Shown: piece by piece, positions 51,301 through 53,796 of the stretch | How positions within the stretch are numbered: the first letter of the stretch is position 1 | How the letters are laid out: the number at the start of each line of letters is the position of its first letter | DNA from: Ischnura elegans | Taxonomy: Eukaryota; Arthropoda; Insecta; Odonata; Coenagrionidae | Reading direction: 5' to 3' | Assembly: GCF_921293095.1 (NCBI RefSeq) | Contig: NC_060254.1 | Coordinates: 111,500,917-111,564,916 of the forward strand | DNA: 64,000 nucleotides | Position numbers and translations under genes: made by a program | The notes under the pieces: generated by a model | Told to the model about the DNA's origin: nothing | What the model saw: only the letters and a program-made list of their open reading frames with translations | Databases searched by the model: none

Positions 51301-53751
51301 TTGCATTAAAGATAATAAAGATATCCAAGTAAAGGCTTCAATAAGTCATTAAAAATCTGAAATAGGTAATCAGTAAAAGAAGGTTTATATCATTGACGCT
51401 ATTATCGAGGCTCTTCTCTGGCCTAGGAAGAAAACAGAATCCAACTAATATCTACAACTATATATTCCTTTGCAAGCCCCCTACAGAGGTGTTTGGCAGG
51501 GGGTGATCAATCACCAGAATGCAGAATGCAAGAAAATTCCCCCATGTGCACCACACGGTTATAGTACAAATGTATAATGCATATAAATGTTATGCATATT
51601 AACGAAATATCCTTCCACATTCATGCAAAAGCGAAACTTGCCAACTACGCATGAAGATAATTCGCGTAAGAAGCTCGAGCATGCTAAACATGCTGTTGGC
51701 AACACTAGGAAAATTGAGAACCATGCATTAAGGAGTAAATAAATTAGTAGGCTGCACTACAAGTCAACCAACCGATCAGTAAGTCCTAACGCCGCCGTTA
51801 CAGTCTCTTATTAATCGTGGAAAACCGACATCTATCTGAATCCATCTGTTCCACAGTCTCTTGAAGAATACACATTTTCGGGAAATAACAGGTCATGCTA
51901 GTCGTAAATTGGGGTTTTTAAATAGAATATTAGGAAAGTGCGACGACAAAGTGAGAGGAATTTGCTACTTCTCTCTCGTTAGAACTTCATTTAGAATACG
52001 CTGGCAGTGTTTAGCATCCTCGTGAAATAGGCTTTAAAATTGCGTTAGAACGTGTACACTGTACATGGGAGAGCTGCCGGGTCCGCGAAAAGTTGTTACA
52101 ATAGTCTTGTTAGTGTAACTGACCTCTTAGATAAACTCCGATGGAATCTCTGTCAGACCGTAGATTGAAAAATAGACTAAGCCTTTCAGATAAATTCAAG
52201 AGCAGTGTCTTTTCAAACGAAGTTAGCAATATCTTACGAACGCCAATATACTATGGAAGATGAGATCATGTAAATAAAATAAGAGATATAGACTGTAGAA
52301 TAGACAGATTCAGAATGTCTTTTTTTCCACGATCAATAAGAGATTATAACGGCAGCGATAAAACTCCAAAATAGATTATATGACTTGTAGTATAGCCTAA
52401 TAACTTATGGATAACTTAATGCATGTTTCTGAATGTTTATTATTATTATTTCTAACAGCGTGTGGTAGTATAATTTGTTAGTATCCGTGATGTTTTGTGG
52501 ACCGTGTGGTGTGCATGTGGGAGTCCAATCGCATGCTGCATGCTGGTGATTGATCACCCCCTGCCAAACACCCTAGAGGTGGCTCGCAGGGTGTTATGTA
52601 GATTTAGATGAAGTCTCGTTTTTGACGCCGCTAACGAGGAAGCGTAGGAGCTCGAGGAGAACTATGAAAAAATGCGCTATAATTATAGCATTAAATACAG
52701 ATATTCCCATATTTATTAGTATCTCAGTAATGCCGACTTAATGCATGCATGATATCAACAGTGAAAAGCGTATTTATACGACCTTGATATTTGATAATGA
52801 ATATCAAGATGTCATCAGATTCGCTGCACGCGCCTGCGCTGTCGAGGGGACTTACTCCCGCCCAGTTTCGATTTCTTTAGCCACCGACAGCACATTCTCG
52901 TCCATTTCCAAAAATGTCCGCAACGCACCTGGTGATGAGAGCAAAGCCATTTATAGATTTTCAATATTAGCAGAGCAATGGCGAGGAGGAGCACTGTAAA
53001 GTAATTTCAATTTAACCTTTACAATTACAAACCGTGCAGACCACCCCGTTGTCCCTCGTGGGGGACGGCACTCAGAGAAGCTTGGAACTTGGATCTCATG
53101 ATCGCATAGGATTTTAATACTCAAAAATGAAAAGAAGACTTCGTTGATTTCCACTGATTTATTTCGTCCGTACGACATGTTTCGAACCATAGAGGTCAAT
53201 ATCAAGTACGTGATGTTTCGAACCATAGAGGCCATTATCAAGTACGTGATAATGACCTCTATGGTTCGAAACATGTCGTACGGATTATTAAAAATAAATT
53301 ATTGGAAATCAACGAAGTCTCCTTTCCATTTTCGAGTATTAACTTCCACATAGTTGAGCCTAATACAATTGAACGATTTTAATATTTCCTCTTTGAGCGA
53401 GTCAAGAGCCGTGATACAACGAGATCGATTTAATTGAATCCACAGTTCTGTTGTCAGCCCCTGTTAAATCCCCCGTACAATTCGGATCGCTTTGCCGCCA
53501 GAGACGCAAGTGACGACTTCGGTGAATGCACGTGAATGCGGGGTGAGAGACAACACGCGCAGCGGTCGAGCCCTCTCCACGCTCAAATTCGCGGTCTCCA
53601 GAAAGCGAGTGAGTCCCTCGTCAAGTAGGTCGTCGTCCCCTTTGCACACACACCCTCCCTGCTGCGCTCACCTCTCGCGAATGCTCTCCAGGTAGTCGGC
53701 GACGTAGTCCACGGCCGCTCGGGCGAAGTCGCGAAACCCACGGGCGTCCAT
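3028..53751 (-). CDS. amd: 3,4-dihydroxyphenylacetaldehyde synthase (AMD/DHPAAS-type PLP decarboxylase), complete 11-exon gene
   Basis: Eleven coding exons (listed separately) join with GT-AG junctions and compatible phases into 1530 coding bases, 509 residues plus TGA; Drosophila AMD is about 510. Group II PLP-dependent decarboxylase family. PLP-site residues seen: Ala148-Ser149, Thr246, Asp271, Ala273, His302 and Lys303, the lysine that binds PLP as a Schiff base. The mobile-loop tyrosine is Tyr332. The residue that is His192 in dopa decarboxylase is Asn here ([18 protein letters not shown]), and residues 79-80 are Phe-Tyr. This is the pattern known for insect DHPAAS, which converts L-dopa, CO2 being lost, with O2 to 3,4-dihydroxyphenylacetaldehyde, ammonia and H2O2 and is linked to flexible cuticle formation. 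No signal peptide, so cytosolic. Odd points: Ser at 300 where Asn is usual, Ser at 309, and a hydrophobic run around 396-404. The alternative is a plain dopa or histidine decarboxylase, which Asn192 argues against. The family is certain; the exact reaction is inferred from the fingerprint. Confidence 0.94.
3484..3693 (-). CDS. amd: amd exon 10 (residues 346-415)
   Basis: Encodes [39 protein letters not shown], and ends [10 protein letters not shown]. This is the start of the C-terminal domain. The segment FLVLILVLN (396-404) replaces the family's shorter, acidic-containing RFELVAP-type stretch and lies over a small tandem duplication in the DNA. Phase 0 at both ends, acceptor tttcag, donor gtaaat. 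Confidence 0.95.
4275..4365 (-). CDS. amd: amd exon 9 (residues 315-345)
   Basis: Encodes [20 protein letters not shown] and ends [15 protein letters not shown] is closer to AMD (VDRIYLKH in the fly) than to dopa decarboxylase (VDPLYLKH). Tyr332 is the catalytic mobile-loop tyrosine. Acceptor cttcag, donor gtaagt. Confidence 0.96.
5371..5410 (+). repeat. Short tandem repeat, 14-bp unit x3
   Basis: Three successive units of the type CCTTAGTGAAGGCC, the last with one change (TTGGTGAAGG). Confidence 0.7.
5571..5975 (+). repeat. Diverged direct repeat, unit 1
   Basis: Aligns with 6108-6510. Shared landmarks in order: GTAATGSAGTGTTGCATA, GAGAAAATATGCC or AAGAAAATATGCC, AACGTAATTTGCA, and CATAATTTTTGTG or ATAATTTTTGTG followed by GCACATAA. 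The period is about 540 bases; similarity is moderate. Confidence 0.55.
6108..6510 (+). repeat. Diverged direct repeat, unit 2
   Basis: Second unit of the roughly 400-bp repeat beginning at 5571, same orientation. Non-coding and AT-rich. Confidence 0.55.
6872..9331 (-). mobile_element. piggyBac-family DNA transposon in intron 8
   Basis: Flanked by TTAA at 6868-6871 and 9332-9335, the piggyBac target duplication. The ends are imperfect terminal inverted repeats: left GTGGTCGCGTGGCGCAC, right (reverse complement) GTAGGCGCGCTGGCGCAC. Each holds an internal GGCGCAC...GTGCGCC palindrome. At 2460 bp it is the usual size. It carries a broken transposase on the minus strand, in the same orientation as amd. 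A perfect 14-bp stem lies at 7082-7128. Confidence 0.88.
7210..8905 (-). pseudogene. piggyBac transposase, frameshifted
   Basis: Minus-strand pieces in family order. An acidic N-terminus with [26 protein letters not shown] and [11 protein letters not shown] (about 8905-8410). [10 protein letters not shown] and RFLFLF then [17 protein letters not shown] after a frameshift (about 8400-8250). [16 protein letters not shown] and [20 protein letters not shown] (8243-7983). [17 protein letters not shown] (about 7980-7920). [18 protein letters not shown] (about 7690-7636). [17 protein letters not shown] (about 7600-7540). A C-terminal CMKCGRSK...CAKFTC cysteine cluster (about 7290-7220). The three catalytic aspartates (TIDE, TCDNW, KGGVD) are all recognisable, but frames shift between blocks and stops intervene, so it is inactive as it stands. 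Confidence 0.85.
9357..9474 (-). CDS. amd: amd exon 8 (residues 276-315), carries the PLP lysine
   Basis: Encodes [12 protein letters not shown], then [20 protein letters not shown]. Lys303 of HKW is the Schiff-base lysine. The usual family text is NFNPHKW and VNFDCS, so Asn300 is Ser and Phe309 is Ser here. Acceptor catag, donor gtaggt; Trp315 is split TG|G across intron 8, which holds the piggyBac insertion. Confidence 0.97.
10032..10143 (-). CDS. amd: amd exon 7 (residues 239-275 and part of 276)
   Basis: Encodes [16 protein letters not shown] and ends [10 protein letters not shown]. Asp271 (binds the PLP pyridine nitrogen) and Ala273 are present at standard numbers. Acceptor ttccag, donor gtaaaa; the codon of Gly276 is split G|GT across intron 7. 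Confidence 0.97.
10577..10725 (-). CDS. amd: amd exon 6 (residues 189-238), carries Asn192
   Basis: Encodes [21 protein letters not shown], and ends EAQGLIPCI. The position that is His192 in dopa, histidine and tyrosine decarboxylases, where it stacks on the PLP ring, is Asn here. This substitution is diagnostic of insect DHPAAS. Acceptor caatag, donor gtgagt. Confidence 0.97.
10760..12340. mobile_element. Fold-back-like element in intron 5 (tentative)
   Basis: The left part (10770-11120) has repeated phrases such as AACTGCTKTGGAAC and AACTCATTTGTA. The right part (12060-12300) contains their reverse complements (TACAAATGAGTT at about 12112, CATATGAGTT before it). The interior carries the second copy of the 145-388 repeat at 11290-11556. 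No coding region recognised; boundaries approximate. Confidence 0.4.
11290..11556 (+). repeat. Dispersed repeat, second copy of 145-388
   Basis: Same orientation as the copy at 145-388, with shared AGCAACTTCATGGCAAACGT and CAAAGTATATTTCGCACAT blocks and small indels. Confidence 0.6.
12341..14389. other. Intron 5 sequence, no element recognised
   Basis: AT-rich; short open frames only and none with a recognisable motif. No inverted or tandem structure stood out. Confidence 0.4.
14396..14635. repeat. Degenerate tandem array of AATTCAATTGAAT-type units
   Basis: About a dozen imperfect units of roughly 18-22 bases built on ATTCAATTGAAT (itself near-palindromic), separated by variable spacers. 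Very AT-rich. Confidence 0.7.
14640..18115. other. Rest of intron 5, nothing recognised
   Basis: AT-rich non-coding sequence. Short open frames here lack known motifs. No tandem, inverted or transposon structure could be supported. Confidence 0.4.
18116..18245 (-). CDS. amd: amd exon 5 (residues 146-188 and part of 189)
   Basis: Encodes [15 protein letters not shown] and ends KLVAYTS. Ala148-Ser149-Glu150 is the family ASE segment, whose Ala and Ser contact the PLP phosphate in known structures. Acceptor ctccag; the donor gtcaag is weaker than the others. The last G joins AT of exon 6 to make Asp189. Confidence 0.96.
18695..18908 (+). repeat. Left arm of a ~2.4-kb inverted-repeat structure, with tRNA B-box-like core
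   Basis: Reverse complement of 20922-21120 (landmarks GACATCCTGAACATCAACAT, CTCCGAGGTAATCCGCAT, TTTTAACATCAAATTAACTT). It includes GGTTCGAATCC at 18723-18733, an exact B-box consensus. It could be a long terminal inverted repeat or two opposite copies of a tRNA-derived SINE. Confidence 0.65.
19617..20800 (-). pseudogene. Decayed LINE (family 2), endonuclease and C-terminal pieces
   Basis: Minus strand. At 20668-20300 there is an endonuclease-like stretch: [39 protein letters not shown] and [19 protein letters not shown]. At about 19800-19620 there is the post-RT region: [19 protein letters not shown] then [15 protein letters not shown]. The RT between them is missing, so the copy is internally deleted. 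It lies inside the 18695/20922 inverted repeats. Confidence 0.65.
20922..21120 (-). repeat. Right arm of the ~2.4-kb inverted-repeat structure
   Basis: Inverse of 18695-18908 with roughly 90% similarity. On the minus strand it contains GGTTCGAATCT in place of the B-box consensus. Confidence 0.65.
22213..22510 (-). CDS. Partial open frame resembling a repeated insect protein of unknown function
   Basis: Encodes [59 protein letters not shown] and [20 protein letters not shown]. The pattern (cysteine-glycine start, W-Y-MP, H-G-x-x-[14 protein letters not shown]-x-R) looks like proteins found in many copies in insect genomes, probably transposon-derived, but I cannot name the family. No start or end that looks complete. 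Likely a fragment. Confidence 0.35.
23874..24067. mobile_element. Palindromic MITE
   Basis: Two arms of about 73 bases (23874-23948 and 23994-24067) are near-perfect inverse copies: AACGCTAAAGACCTGAAAAG at the left end and its complement with one or two changes at the right. Flanking TA suggests a Tc1/mariner-type target. A diverged half-copy follows at about 24090-24160. Confidence 0.75.
24326..25070. mobile_element. hAT-like non-autonomous fold-back element with AAATAC subterminal arrays
   Basis: Terminal inverted repeats CAGAGATGGGC and GCCCATCTCTG. Flanked by ATAATAAT (24318-24325) and GTAATAAT (25071-25078), 7 of 8 identical, as expected for an 8-bp hAT target duplication. Both ends are filled with AAATACAAATTAC/GTATTT-type repeats in opposite orientation. 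No transposase. Length 745. Confidence 0.8.
25790..26100. repeat. Cluster of GACCGTGGGA-type repeats
   Basis: The phrase TTTGACCGTGGGA or close variants occurs at about 25838, 26030 and 26081, with CATCGTGGGACAC at 25797. Most are preceded by a TTGCATYAAAAT or TTGGATGAAATTTT phrase. It looks like an internally repetitive non-autonomous element; ends not resolved. Confidence 0.4.
26109..26340 (+). repeat. Dispersed repeat related to 59134-59350
   Basis: Starts GAAATCGGAAAAAGCCGGA and proceeds through AAAATGACTTTTTTTGAG and ACTTAAAACTTCGCAGGTAT; the 59134 copy has AAATCGGAAAAAGCTGGA and AAAATGACCTTTTTGGGGA. Same orientation, diverged. Confidence 0.45.
26800..27290 (-). pseudogene. Penelope-like element fragment (GIY-YIG domain)
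   Basis: Minus strand: [20 protein letters not shown] followed by [11 protein letters not shown] is the YxIxCxxC...YIGxTxRxxxxRxxEH pattern of Penelope-like GIY-YIG endonucleases. Downstream, after a stop, comes [13 protein letters not shown], matching the usual C-terminal DxLE segment. The RT part is absent; a truncated relic. Confidence 0.75.
27887..28057. mobile_element. Small hairpin insertion with 17-bp direct repeats
   Basis: A 35-bp stem (27902-27936 with 27973-28007, 34 of 35 paired) with a 36-nt loop that can pair further. Flanked by ACTTTATGTTGCATGAT (27887-27903) and ACTTTATGTTGCAAGAT (28041-28057), 16 of 17 identical, resembling a target-site duplication. Origin unknown. Confidence 0.6.
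28408..28437 (+). ncRNA. Hammerhead-ribozyme-like core motif (candidate)
   Basis: CTGATGA at 28408-28414, then T, a hairpin GCGTCC-TGCAAC-GGTCGC (six paired positions with one T-T mismatch), then GAAA at 28434-28437. This is the order of the conserved hammerhead core around stem II. Penelope-like elements are known to carry minimal hammerheads. Against it: one extra base after CTGATGA, and no convincing stems I and III or cleavage site. Confidence 0.25.
28500..30116. other. Intron 4 sequence, no element recognised
   Basis: Short open frames without motifs; AT-rich. Nothing supportable before the LINE begins. Confidence 0.4.
30117..32651 (+). CDS. LINE endonuclease/reverse transcriptase, 844 codons (5'-truncated, otherwise open)
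   Basis: The first ~30 codons (from the Met at 30117) are probably flanking DNA read in frame. From residue ~35 ([11 protein letters not shown]) the C-terminal half of an APE-type endonuclease is visible: NLIVGGDFN (~61-69) and ISDH (~133-136). The catalytic N-terminal half is missing. RT follows: [20 protein letters not shown] (~421-440), [12 protein letters not shown] (motif A, ~505-516), [14 protein letters not shown] (motif B, ~562-575), LFADDAVVY (motif C, ~593-601), [12 protein letters not shown] (~629-640), VKYLGVRL (~661-668). A C-terminal region with [19 protein letters not shown] and [11 protein letters not shown] follows. No stops or frameshifts, so the insertion is young. The RT could fold, but without the full endonuclease the copy should not mobilise itself. 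Confidence 0.9.
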   Translation: MSPLNVATLSASEYIFRLVERAKKSKSKTSKTRPPNSDITSMLDFQNQINSVASKYPERNLIVGGDFNVPSIDWETYSFIPGGRDKVICEALLHTFTSNSLFQIASAPNRGENILDLLATNIPHQVINVGTVEGISDHRVVTAKFSLNTAVNFKKERKVFIFKRANFDGFKSHMKNAFPEFQESVLKLNVENTWKAFLSLVTSGINSYIPSKIVKEGSEPRWYDAEVRKSLRRQRACHAKMKKVSTDLSANERELIIKKYRMTKAATKEAFRNAFTNFKRKTLVEQLQDNPKAFWSYVREVQGKRSTVCSLRNDNGDVLTSSYDKANLLNSYFKSVFTEPSENSPETDDNPCIHKMPAIDISTLGIENILKSLSPNKSPGPDEIPSRVYKELASELAPYLQLIFSKSIKQHEVPNDWKIANVTPIFKSGDKEQPSNYRPISLTSISCKVLEHIVVSSVMKHLDAQNLLMGNQHGFRKSRSCETQLALFAHDILVSGEDNIPVDAIFLDFKKAFDKVPHGKLILKLKSYGLDEDVISWIREFLSDRVQRVVLDGAVSNEVRVTSGVPQGSVIGPLLFLLYINDIGEVVQSKLRLFADDAVVYREIRSSKDIDELTNDLAAIQAWCDAWQLELNLEKCVVMNFWKKNNSLQRNYVIRGAQLKAVESVKYLGVRLNNDLSWNKHIREITGQANRKMGFVKRILGKCDDKVREISYFSLVRPHLEYAASVWDPHEKGLITELERVQRRAARYVKGRYDSLVSVTDLLHKLGWESLSDRRLKNRLNLLDKFKSSVFSDEVNHILRTPTYYGRSDHINKIREIDCRTDRFRMSFFPRSIRDYNGSNRTRK
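30206..32890 (+). mobile_element. LINE family 1, copy 1: 5'-truncated non-LTR retrotransposon with intact ORF
   Basis: Homology with the antisense copy (ending about 51066) starts near 30206, inside the endonuclease domain. The 3' UTR follows the ORF stop at 32651 and ends with a stem-loop (CCCTGC...GCAGGG outside CACC...GGTG) at about 32840-32872, then TAGATGTAGATG at 32879-32890. There is no poly(A). A 3' hairpin plus short terminal repeats is reminiscent of L2/UnaL2-type LINEs; clade not proven. It lies in intron 4, antisense to amd. Confidence 0.88.
32891..33981. other. End of intron 4, nothing recognised
   Basis: Non-coding sequence between the LINE tail and exon 4. No motif-bearing open frame seen. 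Confidence 0.4.
33982..34101 (-). CDS. amd: amd exon 4 (residues 106-145)
   Basis: Encodes [19 protein letters not shown], then LPKEFL and GPGGGVIQ, the conserved run before the ASE motif of PLP decarboxylases. Phase 0 at both ends, acceptor ctccag, donor gtgaga. Intron 4 downstream is 15,736 bases. Confidence 0.97.
34193..34306 (-). CDS. amd: amd exon 3 (residues 68-105)
   Basis: Encodes [20 protein letters not shown] and ends [19 protein letters not shown] is a family hallmark at the substrate pocket. Residues 79-80 are Phe-Tyr, the order reported for insect DHPAAS; dopa decarboxylase has Tyr-Phe. Phase 0 at both ends, acceptor ttccag, donor gtgagt. Only 91 bases separate it from exon 4. 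Confidence 0.96.
35181..35301 (-). CDS. amd: amd exon 2 (residues 27-67)
   Basis: Encodes [10 protein letters not shown], then [13 protein letters not shown] and DVDRVVMPG, matching the family segment that links the N-terminal helix to the [10 protein letters not shown] motif. Acceptor attag before A, donor gtaagg after GGG. Intron 1 upstream is 18,370 bases and intron 2 downstream is 874. Confidence 0.95.
35354..35923. other. Start of intron 1, nothing recognised
   Basis: AT-rich sequence without recognisable genes or repeats. Confidence 0.4.
35924..36454 (+). repeat. Left arm of a 530-bp near-identical inverted repeat
   Basis: Inverse of 42243-42774 with only a few differences over ~530 bases (for example GACTACGAGCTT against GACTCCGAGCTT). 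The outer edge starts TGTCGCTCTCGTGGGGACTA. The inner edge carries GTTTGGCAGGGGGTGA, the inverted start of the LINE family 1 tail hairpin. It could be inverted Penelope pLTRs or two young copies of an unknown element. Confidence 0.85.
36458..36620 (+). pseudogene. Penelope-like RT, 5' segment before the LINE insertion
   Basis: Reads [20 protein letters not shown] then SLNSPTERI, the conserved LPKIHK and GRPIVS region of Penelope-like RTs. It is cut off upstream by the inverted-repeat arm and downstream by the LINE. A 20-bp imperfect tandem (AATTCCCCCACAGAACGAAT then AATTCCCCCACGAAACGAAT) sits at the LINE junction. Confidence 0.75.
36621..37832 (+). mobile_element. LINE family 1, copy 2 (5'-truncated, inserted into the Penelope element)
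   Basis: About 99% identical to 31685-32890 of copy 1 (only eight or so differences seen by eye) including the 3' hairpin and a TAGATGTAGATGTAGAT tail. The 5' break lies within RT motif A/B. Penelope sequence resumes immediately after it. Confidence 0.92.
36677..37588 (+). CDS. LINE RT C-terminal fragment, 303 codons, open
   Basis: Starts at an internal Met in [13 protein letters not shown] and carries [14 protein letters not shown] (motif B, ~22-35), LFADDAVVY (motif C, ~53-61), [12 protein letters not shown] and the C-terminal region to the same stop as copy 1. Motif A is missing, so it cannot be catalytic. It differs from copy 1 in few residues (e.g. LLDKLGW for LLHKLGW). Confidence 0.85.
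   Translation: MSDRVQRVVLDGAVSNEVRVTSGVPQGSVIGPLLFLLYINDIGEVVQSKLRLFADDAVVYREIRSSKDIDELTNDLAAIQAWCDAWQLELNLEKCVVMNFWKKNNSLQRNYVIRGAQLKAVESVKYLGVRLNNDLSWNKHIREITGQANRKMGFVKRILGKCDDKVREISYFSLVRPHLEYAASVWDPHEKGLITELERVQRRAARYVKGRYDSLVSVTDLLDKLGWESLSDRRLKNRLNLLDKFKSSVFSDEVNHILRTPTYYGRSDHINKIREIDCRTDRFRMSFFPRSIRDYNGSNRTRK
37957..39489 (+). CDS. Penelope-like element RT and GIY-YIG endonuclease, 510 codons
   Basis: The open frame continues Penelope sequence from 37833 ([17 protein letters not shown]). Residues here: [10 protein letters not shown] (RT motif A, ~4-13), [18 protein letters not shown] (motif B, ~64-81), RYIDDIFLL (motif C with the catalytic DD, ~101-109), ITFLDVTI (~141-148). The GIY-YIG domain is at ~354-385 ([18 protein letters not shown] then LRINNHR). 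The stop is after THLSM. The chosen Met is internal: the true N-terminus lies upstream, split off by the LINE at 36621-37832. No stops inside, so the Penelope copy is fairly young too. Pyrimidine-rich codon use (many TCC, CCC, CTT) differs from the LINE. Confidence 0.88.
   Translation: MVTIDVTSLYTSIPHVEGLASLRHFLDNRPTPQIPSTDFLVDLSHLILTKNAFSFNDKHCLQIKGCAMGSRFSPSYANLFLGLLEESFLSSYPLQPSLWLRYIDDIFLLRPHGEDSLNSFISALNEFSELSFTSNHSPSRITFLDVTISLENKSFITSVHIKPANKQQYLHFNSCHPSHTKQSLPYSLSVRSYRICNNPESLDIFLNNLHHSLLRRGYPENLLRKKILHNTHKPKIHTKKQPTHLSLSTTYFPGVQALNRIIKSLFPILSNNVTTGKIFSSCPSLSFRRPPNLSSILKTTKPLSRFTTRTSSLPIPCQRPRCKTCAILITQSLPNKFLTFPLPSTPSPTCTTSNVIYILLCNSCPAFYIGLSTTSLNLRINNHRVSCKPTSQSASLPVPTHAFSHNLEFDDCFHIGILASLPPSASPLELKTLEQSSIWLYQAFNPPGLGRFTVLPLRYHYLFKVFKNVHPINGCKPKEEPETNLLNLRSKKNLYFPDAKFNRSNTHLSM
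39490..40735. other. Region after the Penelope ORF, nothing recognised
   Basis: May include the element's 3' UTR; no boundary can be set. No further coding motif seen. Confidence 0.35.
40736..40968 (-). pseudogene. LINE family 2 C-terminal fragment
   Basis: Minus strand: [40 protein letters not shown] and [16 protein letters not shown]. The same text is seen, more decayed, at about 19620-19750. It is the post-RT tail of a LINE. Confidence 0.7.
40965..41043 (+). pseudogene. Chimeric scrap of LINE family 1
   Basis: GTGGGAGGGATAAAGTG matches copy 1 at about 30361 and AAGGAACAGCCATCTAATTA matches copy 1 at about 31409, only ~40 bases apart here instead of ~1 kb. Both plus strand. An internally deleted remnant or template-switch product. 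Confidence 0.5.
41044..42219. other. Intron 1 sequence, nothing recognised
   Basis: AT-rich, no motif-bearing frames. The right-hand inverted-repeat arm follows. Confidence 0.35.
42243..42774 (-). repeat. Right arm of the 530-bp inverted repeat
   Basis: Mirror copy of 35924-36454, 5.8 kb away. Just outside its inner edge (42220-42243) the LINE tail-like text continues further (GCATGCTGCTTGTTGAAGAT), so this copy retains a longer LINE tail. The outer edge is followed by a T run at about 42781. Confidence 0.85.
43440..43660 (+). pseudogene. Probable Penelope-like C-terminal remnant
   Basis: Plus-strand pieces in different frames: [17 protein letters not shown] and [20 protein letters not shown]. 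They follow the order and spacing of the conserved C-terminal tail of Penelope-like proteins (REAIEI ... NxNREDGxxLxxxW). Frameshifted, no RT nearby. Confidence 0.45.
44257..44289. repeat. 12-bp perfect stem with relatives nearby
   Basis: ACGGTATTGCCC (44257-44268) and GGGCAATACCGT (44278-44289) with a 9-nt loop. Related CACGGTATTGCCCC lies at about 44760 and ACGGAATTGCCCC at about 44787. Possibly a binding-site array inside a non-autonomous element. Confidence 0.5.
45470..47232. mobile_element. hAT-like non-autonomous element with GGATCC subterminal arrays
   Basis: Terminal inverted repeats TAGGGATGG and CCATCCCTG. Flanking AGCAAAAC (45462-45469) and AACAAAAC (47233-47240) agree at 7 of 8 positions. 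The uninterrupted LINE has a matching site (GTTTTGTT on the minus strand). Both ends are dense in CGGATCC/GGATCCG and related words in inverted arrangement. No transposase recognised. 1763 bp. Confidence 0.8.
47819..49555. mobile_element. Tc1/mariner-superfamily-like non-autonomous element
   Basis: Terminal inverted repeats TAGTCACTTTCAAAAGTCGG (left) and, reverse-complemented, CAGTCGCTTTCAAAAAAGTC (right), both continuing to GGTCC. Flanked by TA duplicates (47817-47818, 49556-49557). Excision restores the LINE sequence (AAGTACCTCACGG against AAGTACCCCACGG in copy 1). A CAGT-type tip with TA target suggests the pogo/Tigger branch. No transposase seen. 1737 bp, GC-richer ends. Confidence 0.8.
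51450..51868 (-). mobile_element. LINE family 1, copy 4a: 3' end, minus strand
   Basis: Inverted 3' UTR with GGTGTTTGGCAGGGGGTGAT then CAATCACC, and the end of the ORF region (inverse of AAGAGATTATAACGGCAGC, diverged). Older than copies 1 and 2. Confidence 0.75.
51872..52610 (+). mobile_element. LINE family 1, copy 4b: 3' portion, plus strand
   Basis: Begins at the GQANRK region (GAAATAACAGGTCATGCTAG) and runs through a frameshifted C-terminal region and the 3' UTR to a TAGATTTAGATG tail. It abuts copy 4a head to head. Confidence 0.8.
53114..53342. mobile_element. TTAA-flanked palindromic MITE
   Basis: TTAA at 53114-53117 and 53339-53342, with terminal repeats TACTCAAAAATGAAAAGAAG and its inverse. 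The interior repeats TGTTTCGAACCATAGAGG twice forward and once inverted. Nearly the whole 229 bp can fold on itself. A TTAA target suggests piggyBac-type mobilisation. Confidence 0.75.
53672..53751 (-). CDS. amd: amd exon 1 (residues 1-26 and part of 27)
   Basis: Begins MDARGFRDF and runs through [13 protein letters not shown], the standard N-terminal helix of this family (usual form [17 protein letters not shown]). The donor after AG is gtgagc, and the split codon AG|A completes Arg27 in exon 2. It is GC-rich, unlike the rest of the window, and sits in a GC-rich patch at about 53460-53900. This is the first Met in frame that gives the family's usual start. Confidence 0.92.
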
Positions 53752-53791
53752 CGACTTAACTGCAAACGCTAGAGACGGCGGCAGGCAGCTC

Positions 53792-53796
53792 ACTGA
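53792..53796 (-). promoter_or_regulatory. Candidate initiator (TCAGT) for amd
   Basis: On the minus strand TCAGT lies about 43 bases upstream of the ATG and fits the arthropod initiator. No TATA box was seen and no clear downstream promoter element matches at +28. The patch from about 53460 to 53900 is GC-rich with long G runs on the plus strand. Inferred only; an upstream non-coding exon is not excluded. Confidence 0.25.
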
